A stretch of 64,000 nucleotides of DNA from JAABVD01 sp965204545 (GTDB lineage Bacteria; Verrucomicrobiota; Verrucomicrobiia; Opitutales; UBA2995). This document shows, in pieces, positions 1 to 8,187 of this stretch. Numbering within the stretch: position 1 is the stretch's first letter; each line of letters starts with the position of its first letter. The notes beneath the pieces are model-generated. The model was given only the letters and a program-made list of their open reading frames with translations, was not told the origin of the DNA and did no database searches. Both the position numbers and the translations under genes were made by a program. The stretch lies in assembly GCA_965204545.1 (NCBI GenBank), contig CBDBFA010000003.1:868001-932000 (forward strand), given 5' to 3'.

Positions 1-42
1 ACTCTACCAATTCGAGCGCTTTCATCGGTTTCCCATCGGTTC

Positions 43-63
43 AAGCCTGAAGACCTCAGGCTT
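43..63. repeat. Small perfect hairpin upstream of transposase remnant
   Basis: AAGCCTGA, five bases, then TCAGGCTT form a perfect 8-bp stem 25 bp before the start of the transposase-like remnant. RAYT genes are commonly flanked by REP-type hairpins, so it could be a REP relic. It could equally be a simple terminator of a gene left of the window. No other copy was noticed. Confidence 0.3.
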
Positions 64-88
64 TGAATCCTCACCATGCTCTCCTGCT

Positions 89-160
89 ATGGCAAGGCCT
101 TTGAGAATTGAGATTGCCGGTGGCCGTTACCACTTGATCAATGGAACTGCCGGCACATGA
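89..160 (+). pseudogene. N-terminal remnant of a REP-associated (Y1/RAYT-type) transposase
   Basis: ATG at 89 opens 23 codons reading MARPLRIEIAGGRYHLIN followed by GTAGT and a TGA stop. From memory of the family, Y1_Tnp transposases of the RAYT group usually start MARPLRIE-(F/Y)-x-G-A-x-YH(V/L). The match is therefore to the family head, with the RGN that normally follows lost. The catalytic HUH motif and tyrosine are absent, so the piece is non-functional. It is the only trace of a mobilising enzyme in the window and is a plausible relative of whatever spread the palindromic repeats to the right. The match is short, so the call is moderate. Confidence 0.5.
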
Positions 161-233
161 TGCGACCGCCCGGCTGAAATTTTAATTAGAGATATGCATG
201 GTCCACGTGGTATAGTGGCTTTTCATCCTCGTC

Positions 234-1721
234 ATGCCCATAGACACCTTTCGCCTGAAAAATTTTTCGATCCTGTTAGGGCTGGCGGGGTCGGCCATCG
301 GCTACTACGTCCTTTTCTCCCTATCCGGATCCCGTGTAATTGCCGGAATGGCCGCCACGGCAATTCTGATGGGCATATGGTGGCTTACCCAGGCCCTGCC
401 CCTGGCGTCCACCGCCCTGATGCCGGTCATTTGCTACCCGCTCTTCGGTATCCGCACCACGGCGGAAACGGCTCAGAGTTATATGAATCCCATGATGATG
501 TTGTTTATCGGCGGATTCCTTATCGCCGTTGCCATGCAAAGGTGGAACCTGCACAAACGCATTGCCCTGCACATCATTTCCTGGCTGGGCAGCAGGCCCC
601 AAGGCTTGGTGCTGGGATTCATGATGGCCTCAGCCTTCCTGTCCATGTGGATTTCCAACACCGCCACTGCCATGATGATGGTCTCCATAGGATTGGCCGT
701 TATCAGCCAAATCGACGGGACAACCCAGGGGAAAGGGAGGAACGCCCTGGTGCTGGCCCTGATGCTGTCAATCGCCTACGGCTGTTCATCCGGCGGGATT
801 GCAACCCTCGTCGGCACACCTACCAATCTGGTATTCATCTCTCTGCAAAAGGAACTCTTTCCCGACATGCAGGAAGTTACCTTCGGGAGTTGGATTCTAT
901 TGGGACTTCCCCTCTCTCTCGGCTTGATCCTTCTCATCTGGACAGTGCTGACCCAGGTCTATTTGAGGAAAATCCGCCGGGTAAAACTGGACCCGGACTA
1001 CTTTAAGGAAAAAGTAATGGAACTCCCGCCCATGAGCGCGGCGGAGAAACGTATCGCTTCCATCTTTCTGGCGACCTGCCTGTTGTGGATCTTTCGGAAG
1101 ACCCTCGTAATCGGTTCATTCTCCCTGCCCGGCTGGTCGACTATCTGGGAACCGCTGGGACGTGTGGACGATGGCGTGGTGGCTGTATTCATGGCAACGC
1201 TTCTCTTTGTCATTCCGGCCAGGGAAGGATCAAAGCGCTTACTGGAAGGAAAAGCCTTTTTCAACATTCCCTGGAACATACTCCTCCTCATCTCCGGTGG
1301 TTTTGCCTTGGCGGGAGGCTTTATCGCCAGCGGACTGTCCGAATTTCTGGCCGGGAGTATAACCGGTCTGGCCGGGTTTCCGCCCTTCCTGATGATCCTG
1401 GCCATATGCCTGGGAATTTCCTTTCTGACCGAAATGACCAGTAATGTTGCCACTGTCTCCATGTTTTTACCCGTACTTGCAGCGCTGGCTCCCAACCTGG
1501 GTCTTCACCCATACACCGTTATGATCCCCGCCACAATCGCCGCCTCCATGGCCTTCATGATGCCGGTAGCCACCCCTCCCAATGCCATCGTCTTCTCCAG
1601 CGGAAAAGTCACCGTGCCGCAAATGGCCAAATTCGGGTTCTGGTTGAACCTTTTGACGGGACTATGGGTGGTAACGATCTGTCAATTTCTCCTCCCCCTC
1701 ATCCTGCCGGAAGCAGGCTGA
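234..1721 (+). CDS. DASS/SLC13-family sodium:carboxylate (or sulfate) symporter
   Basis: This is a 495-residue inner-membrane transporter of the divalent anion:sodium symporter family, which imports dicarboxylates such as succinate or, in other branches, citrate or sulfate. About 11-12 hydrophobic segments are visible. The two family repeats each carry an SNT-type signature: WISNTATAMM in the first half and TEMTSNVATVS in the second. Each is followed by its partner motif, VGTPTNLVF and PVATPPNAIVFSSGKV; the latter is the family signature. Length is typical. The gene lies directly before sdhCAB, which makes a C4-dicarboxylate substrate attractive, but specificity is inferred from context only. 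ATG at 234 was chosen because hydrophobic sequence begins soon after it. No clear ribosome-binding site is visible. Confidence 0.85.
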   Translation: MPIDTFRLKNFSILLGLAGSAIGYYVLFSLSGSRVIAGMAATAILMGIWWLTQALPLASTALMPVICYPLFGIRTTAETAQSYMNPMMMLFIGGFLIAVAMQRWNLHKRIALHIISWLGSRPQGLVLGFMMASAFLSMWISNTATAMMMVSIGLAVISQIDGTTQGKGRNALVLALMLSIAYGCSSGGIATLVGTPTNLVFISLQKELFPDMQEVTFGSWILLGLPLSLGLILLIWTVLTQVYLRKIRRVKLDPDYFKEKVMELPPMSAAEKRIASIFLATCLLWIFRKTLVIGSFSLPGWSTIWEPLGRVDDGVVAVFMATLLFVIPAREGSKRLLEGKAFFNIPWNILLLISGGFALAGGFIASGLSEFLAGSITGLAGFPPFLMILAICLGISFLTEMTSNVATVSMFLPVLAALAPNLGLHPYTVMIPATIAASMAFMMPVATPPNAIVFSSGKVTVPQMAKFGFWLNLLTGLWVVTICQFLLPLILPEAG

Positions 1722-2020
1722 CGAGGCGCCTCCGGCGCCTTAACTGGCATTTACGCCAAAGGCGTTAAACTCCAAAGCCCAGCGTCGCGTAGCGCACGCT
1801 GGGTTACCGATCACCCATATAATTGAACCCCAACGGGGTTCCACAAAAGGCGCCAGGGGCGCTAATCAGGAATTAGGAATTGGGTGATCACGACCCAGCA
1901 TCGAGAATCTAGAAACAACTGACCACTTCCAAAACTGAACACTGGCGCCTCTCCGCTATTAGTTCCCTTTACTCAACGAATTAACCAGTAGAATAACCAA
2001 CCGACCGGATTGGGACGCGC
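1722..2020. repeat. Intergenic repeat block between transporter and sdhC
   Basis: The block opens with a GGCGCCTCCGGCGCC hairpin right after the transporter stop. A family B unit and a second GGCGCCAGGGGCGC hairpin with AATTAGGAATTGGG follow. The last 130 bp are less repetitive and contain the phrase ACTGACCACTTCCAAAACTG, which recurs in variant form near 22,000. No gene was seen. Confidence 0.7.
1751..1845 (-). repeat. Family B three-hairpin repeat, copy 1
   Basis: In minus-strand reading the unit runs GGAACCCCGTTGGGGTTC, then CCCAGCG..CGCTGGG, then GTTTAACGCCTTTGGCGTAA. Each segment is a short inverted repeat. Seven other full copies occur in the window. Confidence 0.8.
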
Positions 2021-2062
2021 TTGACGGATATCCTTCCCGTTATAGGATCGCCCAAGCCTTCT

Positions 2063-2848
2063 ATGCCTTCTCATCCGATTTCCATAGCCGATTCACGTTA
2101 TCCCAAAACGATGCGCCGGGACACGTGGTGGAAGACCCCGGCGCTGGTGTTCCTGGGGTTGTCGACCTTCATCGTCTATTCGACCTGGGCCGCATTTCAG
2201 GGGGCTCATTACACATTCGGACCGTATCTTTCCCCCTTTTACTCTCCTGAACTTTTCGGCGCATCGGAGCATGCCTGGTTTGGTCTCCGGCCCAATTTCT
2301 GGCCCGATTGGCTTCCGTTTTCCCCTGCCTTTCTGATTCTCTGGGCCCCCGCCAGCTTCCGTCTGACCTGTTATTATTACCGGGGGGCCTATTACAAGGC
2401 CTTCTGGGCCGACCCTCCTTCCTGCGCCGTAAGCGAGCCGCGCAAAAGCTACCGCGGCGAGAACTCCTTTCCCCTTATCCTGCAAAACATTCACCGTTAC
2501 ACGCTCTATCTGGCCTTGGCATTCATGGTATTTCTCAGTTGGGACGCCATAAAGGGATACGCTTTCGATGGAGGAATAGGCATCGGCGTGGGATCGTTGG
2601 TGTTGACCGTCAACGTCATCCTTCTGGGCGGCTACACCTTCGGGTGTCATTCCCTTCGCCACCTGGTTGGAGGCAGGTTAAACCGCTTTTCCCAATCGCC
2701 CTCCCGGGAATGCGCCTGGAAGGGCGTGACCTGTCTCAACAGGAAACACCAGATGTGGGCCTGGTTGAGCCTCTTCTGGGTCGGGTTTACCGATCTTTAC
2801 GTGCGCCTTTGCTCGATGGGCGTCTGGACTGATTTTCGCATTCTATAG
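2063..2848 (+). CDS. sdhC: Succinate dehydrogenase membrane anchor subunit (Sdh1-like)
   Basis: This is a polytopic anchor of about 261 residues for a succinate:quinone oxidoreductase. Four to five membrane segments are visible. Histidines NIHRYTLYLALAF and FGCHSLRHLVGG lie at helix positions suited to haem b ligation. The phrase GPYLSPFYSPELFG and the overall length recall the single large anchor of the mycobacterial Sdh1 group rather than the paired small SdhC/SdhD of proteobacteria. That comparison is from memory. It sits 6 bp before sdhA in a tight sdhCAB order, which secures the role. The frame stays open back to a TTG at 2021. ATG at 2063 is preferred, and ATG at 2111 (MRRDTWWKTP) is also possible. 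Confidence 0.75.
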   Translation: MPSHPISIADSRYPKTMRRDTWWKTPALVFLGLSTFIVYSTWAAFQGAHYTFGPYLSPFYSPELFGASEHAWFGLRPNFWPDWLPFSPAFLILWAPASFRLTCYYYRGAYYKAFWADPPSCAVSEPRKSYRGENSFPLILQNIHRYTLYLALAFMVFLSWDAIKGYAFDGGIGIGVGSLVLTVNVILLGGYTFGCHSLRHLVGGRLNRFSQSPSRECAWKGVTCLNRKHQMWAWLSLFWVGFTDLYVRLCSMGVWTDFRIL

Positions 2849-2854
2849 GCAAGC

Positions 2855-4672
2855 ATGGAGGCACACGAAATTTTCGAGCACGACGTGCTCATCATCGGCG
2901 CCGGCGGAGCCGGTCTGCGCGCCGCCATCGAGGCATCCGCCACCGGACTGACGGTGGGCCTGGTCTGCAAATCGATGTTGGGGAAAGCCCACACCGTCAT
3001 GGCGGAAGGGGGGATCGCCGCGGCTTTGGCCAATGTGGATGAACGGGACAACTGGAAGGTGCACTTTTCCGACACCATGCGGGGCGGTCATTACATCAAC
3101 AATTGGCGCATGGCCGAAATACACGCCAGGGAAGCGCCGGACCGGGTCCGTGAACTGGAAGCCTGGGGCGCGGTTTTCGACCGGACCAGGGACGGACGCA
3201 TTCTGCAACGCAATTTTGGCGGCCACAAATACCCGCGCCTGGCTCACGTGGGCGATCGCACGGGGCTGGAAATGATCCGCACCTTGCAGGACCACGGCAT
3301 TCACCAGGGCATCGACGTGCACATGGAGGTAACCGTTATCCACCTGCTCAAGGATGGAGACCGGATCAGTGGGGCGGTGGCATACGACCGCGAACGGGGA
3401 CGATTCCGCGTATTCCACGCCAAAGCCATCGTCCTTGCAACCGGAGGCATCGGGCGAGCTTTCCGGATCACGAGCAACAGTTGGGAATACACCGGGGACG
3501 GCCACGCACTGGCCTACAACGCCGGGGCCGACCTGGTCGATATGGAATTTATCCAGTTCCACCCCACCGGAATGGTCTGGCCTCCCAGTGTGCGGGGGAT
3601 TCTCGTTACCGAAGGCGTTCGTGGCGAGGGCGGTATCCTGCTCAACAAGAATGGCGAGCGCTTCCTGTTTCAGAATATTCCGGACAATTACAAAGCGCAG
3701 ACCGCGGCTGACGCGGAGGAAGGCTGGCGTTACGTGTTGGGCGACAAAGATGCCCATCGACCTCCCGAGTTGCTGACCCGCGACCACGTCGCTCGCTGCA
3801 TCGTCCAGGAGATCAAGGAAGGCCGCGGCAGTCCCCATGGCGGCGTCTTTCTGGATATCGCCTGGATCAAGGAGAAGCTCGACAACGCCGAGGAACACAT
3901 CAAGAAGAAGCTGCCCAGCATGTACCACCAATTCAAGCAATTGGCCGGTATGGATATCACCAAGGAACCGATGGAAGTCGGTCCTACCACCCACTACGTC
4001 ATGGGCGGGGTGCTGGTGGAAGCCGACACTCAAATGTCCACCGTGCCTGGCTTATTTGCCTGCGGGGAATGCGGAGCGGGAATTAACGGGGCCAATCGCC
4101 TGGGGGGAAATTCCCTTTCCGATCTGTTGGTGTTGGGGCAGCGTGCCGGCCTTTATGCCGCCGAGTTCGCCAAGGAAAAGGGAGATACGAGCTTGGATAA
4201 GGAAGAAATCGATGCGGCCAAACGCGAAGCTTTGGCGCCCTTCGATCGCCCGGTCCCGGACGCCGGCAATGCCTACCAAATTCAATACGAACTCCAGGAA
4301 GCCATGCAGGACCTCGTTGGCATCGTGCGCAATGGGGAAGATATGGAACGGGCTCTGGAGAAGATTGGAGAGCTGAAGGAAAAGGCCGGGAAGGTCGGAG
4401 CAATCGGAAACCGGGAGTACAATCCAGGCTGGCACACAGTGCTCGACCTGCAAAACCTCCTCACCGTTTCAGAAGCAGTGGCGCTCTCGGCCTTGGAACG
4501 AAAGGAAAGCCGGGGGGCGCAATTCCGGGTGGATTACCCGGAGAAAAGCGAAGAATGGGGGAAATACAACGTTACCGTTCGCCGGGGTCCCGACGGAAGC
4601 ATGCAAATACAGCGGATCCCCATTCCCGAAATGCCGGCTGAGTTGCAGGAGATCATAACCGAAATGGGCTGA
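2855..4672 (+). CDS. sdhA: Succinate dehydrogenase/fumarate reductase flavoprotein subunit
   Basis: This 605-residue FAD subunit oxidises succinate to fumarate and feeds electrons to SdhB, probably towards menaquinone given the men genes nearby. Visible features in order are the Rossmann dinucleotide fold GAGGAGLRAAIEA near residue 16, the covalent-FAD histidine in KAHTVMAEGGI (His46), FHPTGM and the substrate loop TEGVRGEGGILLN in the middle, the capping region HYVMGGV, and the C-terminal FAD contact ECGAGINGANRLGGNSL. Length and motif order are normal for the family. The start codon lies 6 bp after the sdhC stop. Menaquinone-linked enzymes can run in either direction, so a fumarate reductase role is not excluded. 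Confidence 0.96.
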   Translation: MEAHEIFEHDVLIIGAGGAGLRAAIEASATGLTVGLVCKSMLGKAHTVMAEGGIAAALANVDERDNWKVHFSDTMRGGHYINNWRMAEIHAREAPDRVRELEAWGAVFDRTRDGRILQRNFGGHKYPRLAHVGDRTGLEMIRTLQDHGIHQGIDVHMEVTVIHLLKDGDRISGAVAYDRERGRFRVFHAKAIVLATGGIGRAFRITSNSWEYTGDGHALAYNAGADLVDMEFIQFHPTGMVWPPSVRGILVTEGVRGEGGILLNKNGERFLFQNIPDNYKAQTAADAEEGWRYVLGDKDAHRPPELLTRDHVARCIVQEIKEGRGSPHGGVFLDIAWIKEKLDNAEEHIKKKLPSMYHQFKQLAGMDITKEPMEVGPTTHYVMGGVLVEADTQMSTVPGLFACGECGAGINGANRLGGNSLSDLLVLGQRAGLYAAEFAKEKGDTSLDKEEIDAAKREALAPFDRPVPDAGNAYQIQYELQEAMQDLVGIVRNGEDMERALEKIGELKEKAGKVGAIGNREYNPGWHTVLDLQNLLTVSEAVALSALERKESRGAQFRVDYPEKSEEWGKYNVTVRRGPDGSMQIQRIPIPEMPAELQEIITEMG

Positions 4673-4684
4673 GGATTGCGGATC

Positions 4685-5431
4685 ATGGCGAAAACGACTT
4701 TCAAAATCTGGCGGGGCGACGAAAAGGGCGGCGCGTTCGAGGAATACACCACTGAAACCAGTGGAGGCATGGTGGTCCTCGATGCGGTACACCAGATTCA
4801 GGCCGAAAGCGCCAACGATCTGGCCTGCCGTTGGAACTGCAAAGCGGGCAAGTGCGGCTCCTGCTCGGCTGAGGTCAACGGAATGCCCAAGCTCATGTGC
4901 ATGACCAGGCTGGACGAACTGCCCATCGAAGAGGGTGTGACCATCGAGCCGATAAAGACATTTCCCATTATCAAGGACCTGGTCACGGACATCTCCTGGA
5001 ACTACCGGGTCAAGAAGAAGATAAAACCGTTCAAACCGCGCCCGCCCGACAACGAGGACGGATCCTGGACTTTCTATCAGGAGGACATCGACCGGGTTCA
5101 GGAATTTCGCAAATGCATCGAATGCTTCCTTTGTCAGAACGTCTGTCACGTCCTGCGCGAACACCATTTGGAGGACGAATTTATCGGCCCGAGCGCGCTC
5201 GTTTATACGGCGGCGCTGGAAATGCACCCCCTCGATACGGAAGACCGGCTGGAAGACCTGAAAAAAGCCAATGGCCTCGGTTATTGTAATATCACCAAGT
5301 GCTGCACCCATGTCTGTCCCGAACATATCACCATCACCGACAATGCGATCATTCCCCTGAAAGAACGCGTGGTGGACCGGTATTACGATCCCGTTGCCCG
5401 GATCTGGAGCAAGCTGACCCGTCGCTCCTAG
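4685..5431 (+). CDS. sdhB: Succinate dehydrogenase/fumarate reductase iron-sulfur subunit
   Basis: This 248-residue subunit passes electrons from the flavin to the quinone site. Counting from ATG 4685 (MAKTTFKIWRGD), the [2Fe-2S] cysteines are C52, C57, C60 and C72. The ferredoxin-like half carries C144, C147, C150, C154, C201, C206 (next to C207) and C211, which is enough for the [4Fe-4S] and [3Fe-4S] clusters. A TTG at 4676 would add three residues, but the ATG is preferred. The gene follows sdhA by 12 bp and completes the sdhCAB operon. The second motif has CHV where many homologues have CP, a small deviation that should not remove a ligand. Confidence 0.95.
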   Translation: MAKTTFKIWRGDEKGGAFEEYTTETSGGMVVLDAVHQIQAESANDLACRWNCKAGKCGSCSAEVNGMPKLMCMTRLDELPIEEGVTIEPIKTFPIIKDLVTDISWNYRVKKKIKPFKPRPPDNEDGSWTFYQEDIDRVQEFRKCIECFLCQNVCHVLREHHLEDEFIGPSALVYTAALEMHPLDTEDRLEDLKKANGLGYCNITKCCTHVCPEHITITDNAIIPLKERVVDRYYDPVARIWSKLTRRS

Positions 5432-5458
5432 AACGCATTTCTCCAGGTGCTTTCGGCA

Positions 5459-5977
5459 ATGGACATTCGAAACGGCACGACGGGGGACATCGATTCCATC
5501 ATGTCCATTGTCGGTCAAGTGGTGGCTGAAATGGCTGCCTACGGAAATTTTCAGTGGACCAGCGAGTATCCCACGGCCCAACGGTTTCAACAGGATATCC
5601 AAAACCGGTCACTCTTCGTGGCCGCCGAGAACCGGGCCGTTCTCGGATTTATCGTAGTCGACCGCATACAACCTCCCGAGTACGCACCGGTGGCATGGAA
5701 CAGGGATGGTCCTGCCTGCGTCATACACCGATTCGCCGTGGCGGAAAGCGCCCGCCGCCATGGCATCGCCTCATCGCTGGAGGCCCATGCCTGCGAGCTG
5801 GCCCGGCAAAGCAGAACCCACTACCTGAGAACCGATACCAATAGCAGCAACCAGGCCATGCAAAGGTTCCTGAAAAGCCGGAATTATCGCTATACCGGAG
5901 ATGTCTTCTTCGCCAAATGCACCAATGCCTTCTACTGCTACGACAAAGCCCTGAGGCGCGCGGGGCGCGCCAATTAG
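5459..5977 (+). CDS. GNAT-family N-acetyltransferase
   Basis: About 172 residues from ATG 5459 (MDIRNGTTGDIDSI); a GTG at 5447 would add four. The acetyl-CoA loop of the GNAT fold is visible as VAESARRHGIASSLEAHA, with the R-x-x-G-x-A pattern. A strand FIVVDRI precedes it and a helix with NQAMQRFLKSRNYRYTG follows, as in the RimI/YjgM-like general group. The substrate cannot be told. The last residues (GRAN) and the TAG stop come from a GCGCGCCAATTAG repeat boundary that begins the next intergenic block. It follows sdhB by 27 bp and may be co-transcribed. Confidence 0.85.
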   Translation: MDIRNGTTGDIDSIMSIVGQVVAEMAAYGNFQWTSEYPTAQRFQQDIQNRSLFVAAENRAVLGFIVVDRIQPPEYAPVAWNRDGPACVIHRFAVAESARRHGIASSLEAHACELARQSRTHYLRTDTNSSNQAMQRFLKSRNYRYTGDVFFAKCTNAFYCYDKALRRAGRAN

Positions 5978-6180
5978 GAATTGCCTCTCGCCGAGGCGAG
6001 ATGGCACAAAGGCACTGAGGCACAAAGGCACAAAGGGGGCGCGCGGAAGCGCGCCTTATCCGTGTTCATCCGTGTAATCCGTGGTTCATCTTCTTCGATC
6101 ACGATCACGATCACGATAATTTGTGGTTCACCATTCTCCCAATTCCTAATTCCTAATTCCTAATTCTTAATTGGCGCGCT
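5978..6180. repeat. Composite repeat block between GNAT gene and tpiA
   Basis: The block is bracketed by inverted GCGCGCCAATTAGGAATT-type ends. From left to right it holds a CTCGCCGAGGCGAG palindrome, a family D AAAGGCACAA array, a GCGCGCGGAAGCGCGC hairpin, CCGTGTTCATCCGTGTAATC, a CGATCACGATCACGATCACG array and an ATTCCTAATTCCTAATT array. It contains no gene. Its outer hairpins provide the stop codons of both neighbouring genes. Confidence 0.8.
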
Positions 6181-6951
6181 TCAGCGCGCCTTTGCGGCTT
6201 CGACAATTCCGGAGAAGGACTCGACCTGCAGGGAAGCACCCCCAATAAGCCCTCCGTCAATATCGGGTTGAAGGAGCAATTCCCCGGCATTGCCCGGTTT
6301 CATGGATCCTCCATATTGAATGCGGATTTTTTCGGCCGGATCGGAGCCGAACAAATCGGCCAGAATACCCCGAATTGAAGCGTGCACTTCCTGGGCCATC
6401 TGCGGTGTGGCGGTTTTTCCGGTCCCAATGGCCCATACCGGTTCGTAGGCTATGACCAGACTCTCGGCCTCCTCACTCGTCACCTGCTTCAGCCCGCCGC
6501 GAACCTGCGCGTCTACCACCCCCAAGGTGTTGCCATGCTCCCGTTGCTCCAGAGTCTCCCCAACGCAAAGAATCGGTTTCAAGTCGTTTCGCAATGCGCC
6601 TAGAACCTTCTCGTTTATAAACGCATCCGACTCGGCAAAATATTCCCTCCGTTCGCTGTGTCCCAAAATGACATGGGAGACGTGGAAATAACGCAGCATT
6701 TGCGCCGACACCTCGCCGGTATATGCGCCACCGCCGGCCGGGTGCATATTCTGCGCTCCGAGAAGGACCGAGGTATCTTTCAGGATTCCGGCCACCGATT
6801 CGAGGGCGGTAAAGGGTGGGCAGAGAACGACTTCCACTCCGTCCTCATTCCCCCATTCCCTGGCAATCCCCCGGGCTAATTCGACAGCCTCGGCGGCCGT
6901 TTTGTTCATCTTCCAATTCCCGGCGATGATGTTTCTGCGACGCTTCTTCAT
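6181..6951 (-). CDS. tpiA: Triose-phosphate isomerase
   Basis: This 256-residue enzyme interconverts dihydroxyacetone phosphate and glyceraldehyde-3-phosphate in glycolysis and gluconeogenesis. Catalytic residues are visible: the lysine of GNWKMNK (K14), the histidine of ILGHSERR (H98) and the glutamate of AYEPVWAIGTG (E170). The phosphate-binding end GGSMKPGNAGEL..GGLIGGASL is present. It is the last gene of a gap-pgk-tpiA operon, 12 bp after pgk. The final AR and the TGA stop lie in the GCGCGCTGAAGCGCGCC hairpin that opens the downstream repeat block, so the natural end was probably slightly different. Confidence 0.97.
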   Translation of the reverse strand: MKKRRRNIIAGNWKMNKTAAEAVELARGIAREWGNEDGVEVVLCPPFTALESVAGILKDTSVLLGAQNMHPAGGGAYTGEVSAQMLRYFHVSHVILGHSERREYFAESDAFINEKVLGALRNDLKPILCVGETLEQREHGNTLGVVDAQVRGGLKQVTSEEAESLVIAYEPVWAIGTGKTATPQMAQEVHASIRGILADLFGSDPAEKIRIQYGGSMKPGNAGELLLQPDIDGGLIGGASLQVESFSGIVEAAKAR

Positions 6952-6963
6952 AAATCGTGTAGT

Positions 6964-8172
6964 TCAGGATGAATGGGTATCGAGGGAGACCACTCCGGGC
7001 AATTCCCTTCCTTCCAGAAATTGCAGGCTGGCCCCCCCGCCGGTGCTGATAAAAGTAACCCTCTCCGCATTTCCGCTCTTCCTGATCGCCTTGGCCGAAT
7101 CTCCTCCCCCAACGATGGAAACGGCTCTGGCGTTCTCGGCCACCGCATCGGCTACTGCGAAGGTGCCTTTGGAGCAGGCCTCTATTTCAAAAATACCCAT
7201 GGGACCGTTCCATAGAACCGTCCCGGCGCCGGCCACCTCCCTGCGGTAATTTGCCACCGATTCCGGCCCGATATCGACCCCTTTCCAGCCATCCTCGATA
7301 TCGCTCTGCACCACTCGCAACTCTCCCACCGTCAGATCCGCAAAATCCAGGCGGTCAGTTACGACGGCATCCACCGGCAAGAGGAGGCGAACTGCCTTCT
7401 CCTTGGCCTTCTCCAGAATAGACCGAGCCAGGCCCACCTTGTCCGGTTCGGCCAGACTGTCACCGATCCCTTTGCCCTGGGCCAAGTCAAAAGTGAAGGC
7501 CATGGCGCCGCCAATCAAAATAGCGTCGGCCTTCTCCAGCAACCGCTCGATTACCATGATCTTGTCGGATACCTTGGCCCCACCGAGTATAACGACAAAG
7601 GGTCGGGCAGGATGCTCTGTTTTCTCACCCAGAAAAGCCAACTCCCGCTCAATGAGAAATCCGCATACGCAATCGGACACATGGCGTGTAATCCCGGAGG
7701 TGGAGGCATGGGCCCGATGGGCCGCGCCGAAGGCCTCGTTTACGTAGACTTCGGCCAGGGATCCGAGCCTTTCGGCAAAACCGGGGTCATTTCCCTGTTC
7801 GGCGGCATGAAACCGGAGGTTTTCCAACAAAAGGACCGACCCCGGTTGCAGGGCGGCCACCGCTGCCTCGACCTCGGGTCCGACACAGTCCCGCACAAAT
7901 TGCACCGGCCGACCCAATTGGACGGCCAGCTCCTCTGCCACCGGCCTCAGACTGTATTTGGGATTGGCCTTTCCTTTGGGACGACCCAGATGACTGGCCA
8001 GGATCACTCTGGATCGTTCATCCAGCAGATACTTCAGGGTGGGAAGCGCCGCGACGATGCGGGTGCTGTCCCCAACCTTGCCGTTCTCATCCAAGGGAAC
8101 ATTGAAATCGACCCGAACAAAGACCCGTTTTTCCTTAAGGTCGACGTCGCGAACGGTCTTGGTTCCTGCCAT
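6964..8172 (-). CDS. pgk: Phosphoglycerate kinase
   Basis: This 402-residue cytosolic enzyme transfers phosphate between 1,3-bisphosphoglycerate and ADP. The N-terminal signature VRVDFNVPLDENG, the triose-binding SHLGRPKG and HRAHAST segments, the hinge with GGAKVSDKI and the nucleotide-binding C-terminal IVGGGDSAKAI..STGGGASLQFLEG are all in order. VNEAFGAAHR has E where most homologues have D, a mild change. Length is normal. It lies 15 bp after gap and 12 bp before tpiA, so the three lower-glycolysis genes are one operon. Confidence 0.97.
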   Translation of the reverse strand: MAGTKTVRDVDLKEKRVFVRVDFNVPLDENGKVGDSTRIVAALPTLKYLLDERSRVILASHLGRPKGKANPKYSLRPVAEELAVQLGRPVQFVRDCVGPEVEAAVAALQPGSVLLLENLRFHAAEQGNDPGFAERLGSLAEVYVNEAFGAAHRAHASTSGITRHVSDCVCGFLIERELAFLGEKTEHPARPFVVILGGAKVSDKIMVIERLLEKADAILIGGAMAFTFDLAQGKGIGDSLAEPDKVGLARSILEKAKEKAVRLLLPVDAVVTDRLDFADLTVGELRVVQSDIEDGWKGVDIGPESVANYRREVAGAGTVLWNGPMGIFEIEACSKGTFAVADAVAENARAVSIVGGGDSAKAIRKSGNAERVTFISTGGGASLQFLEGRELPGVVSLDTHSS

Positions 8173-8187
8173 GGCATTGCCGGGATA

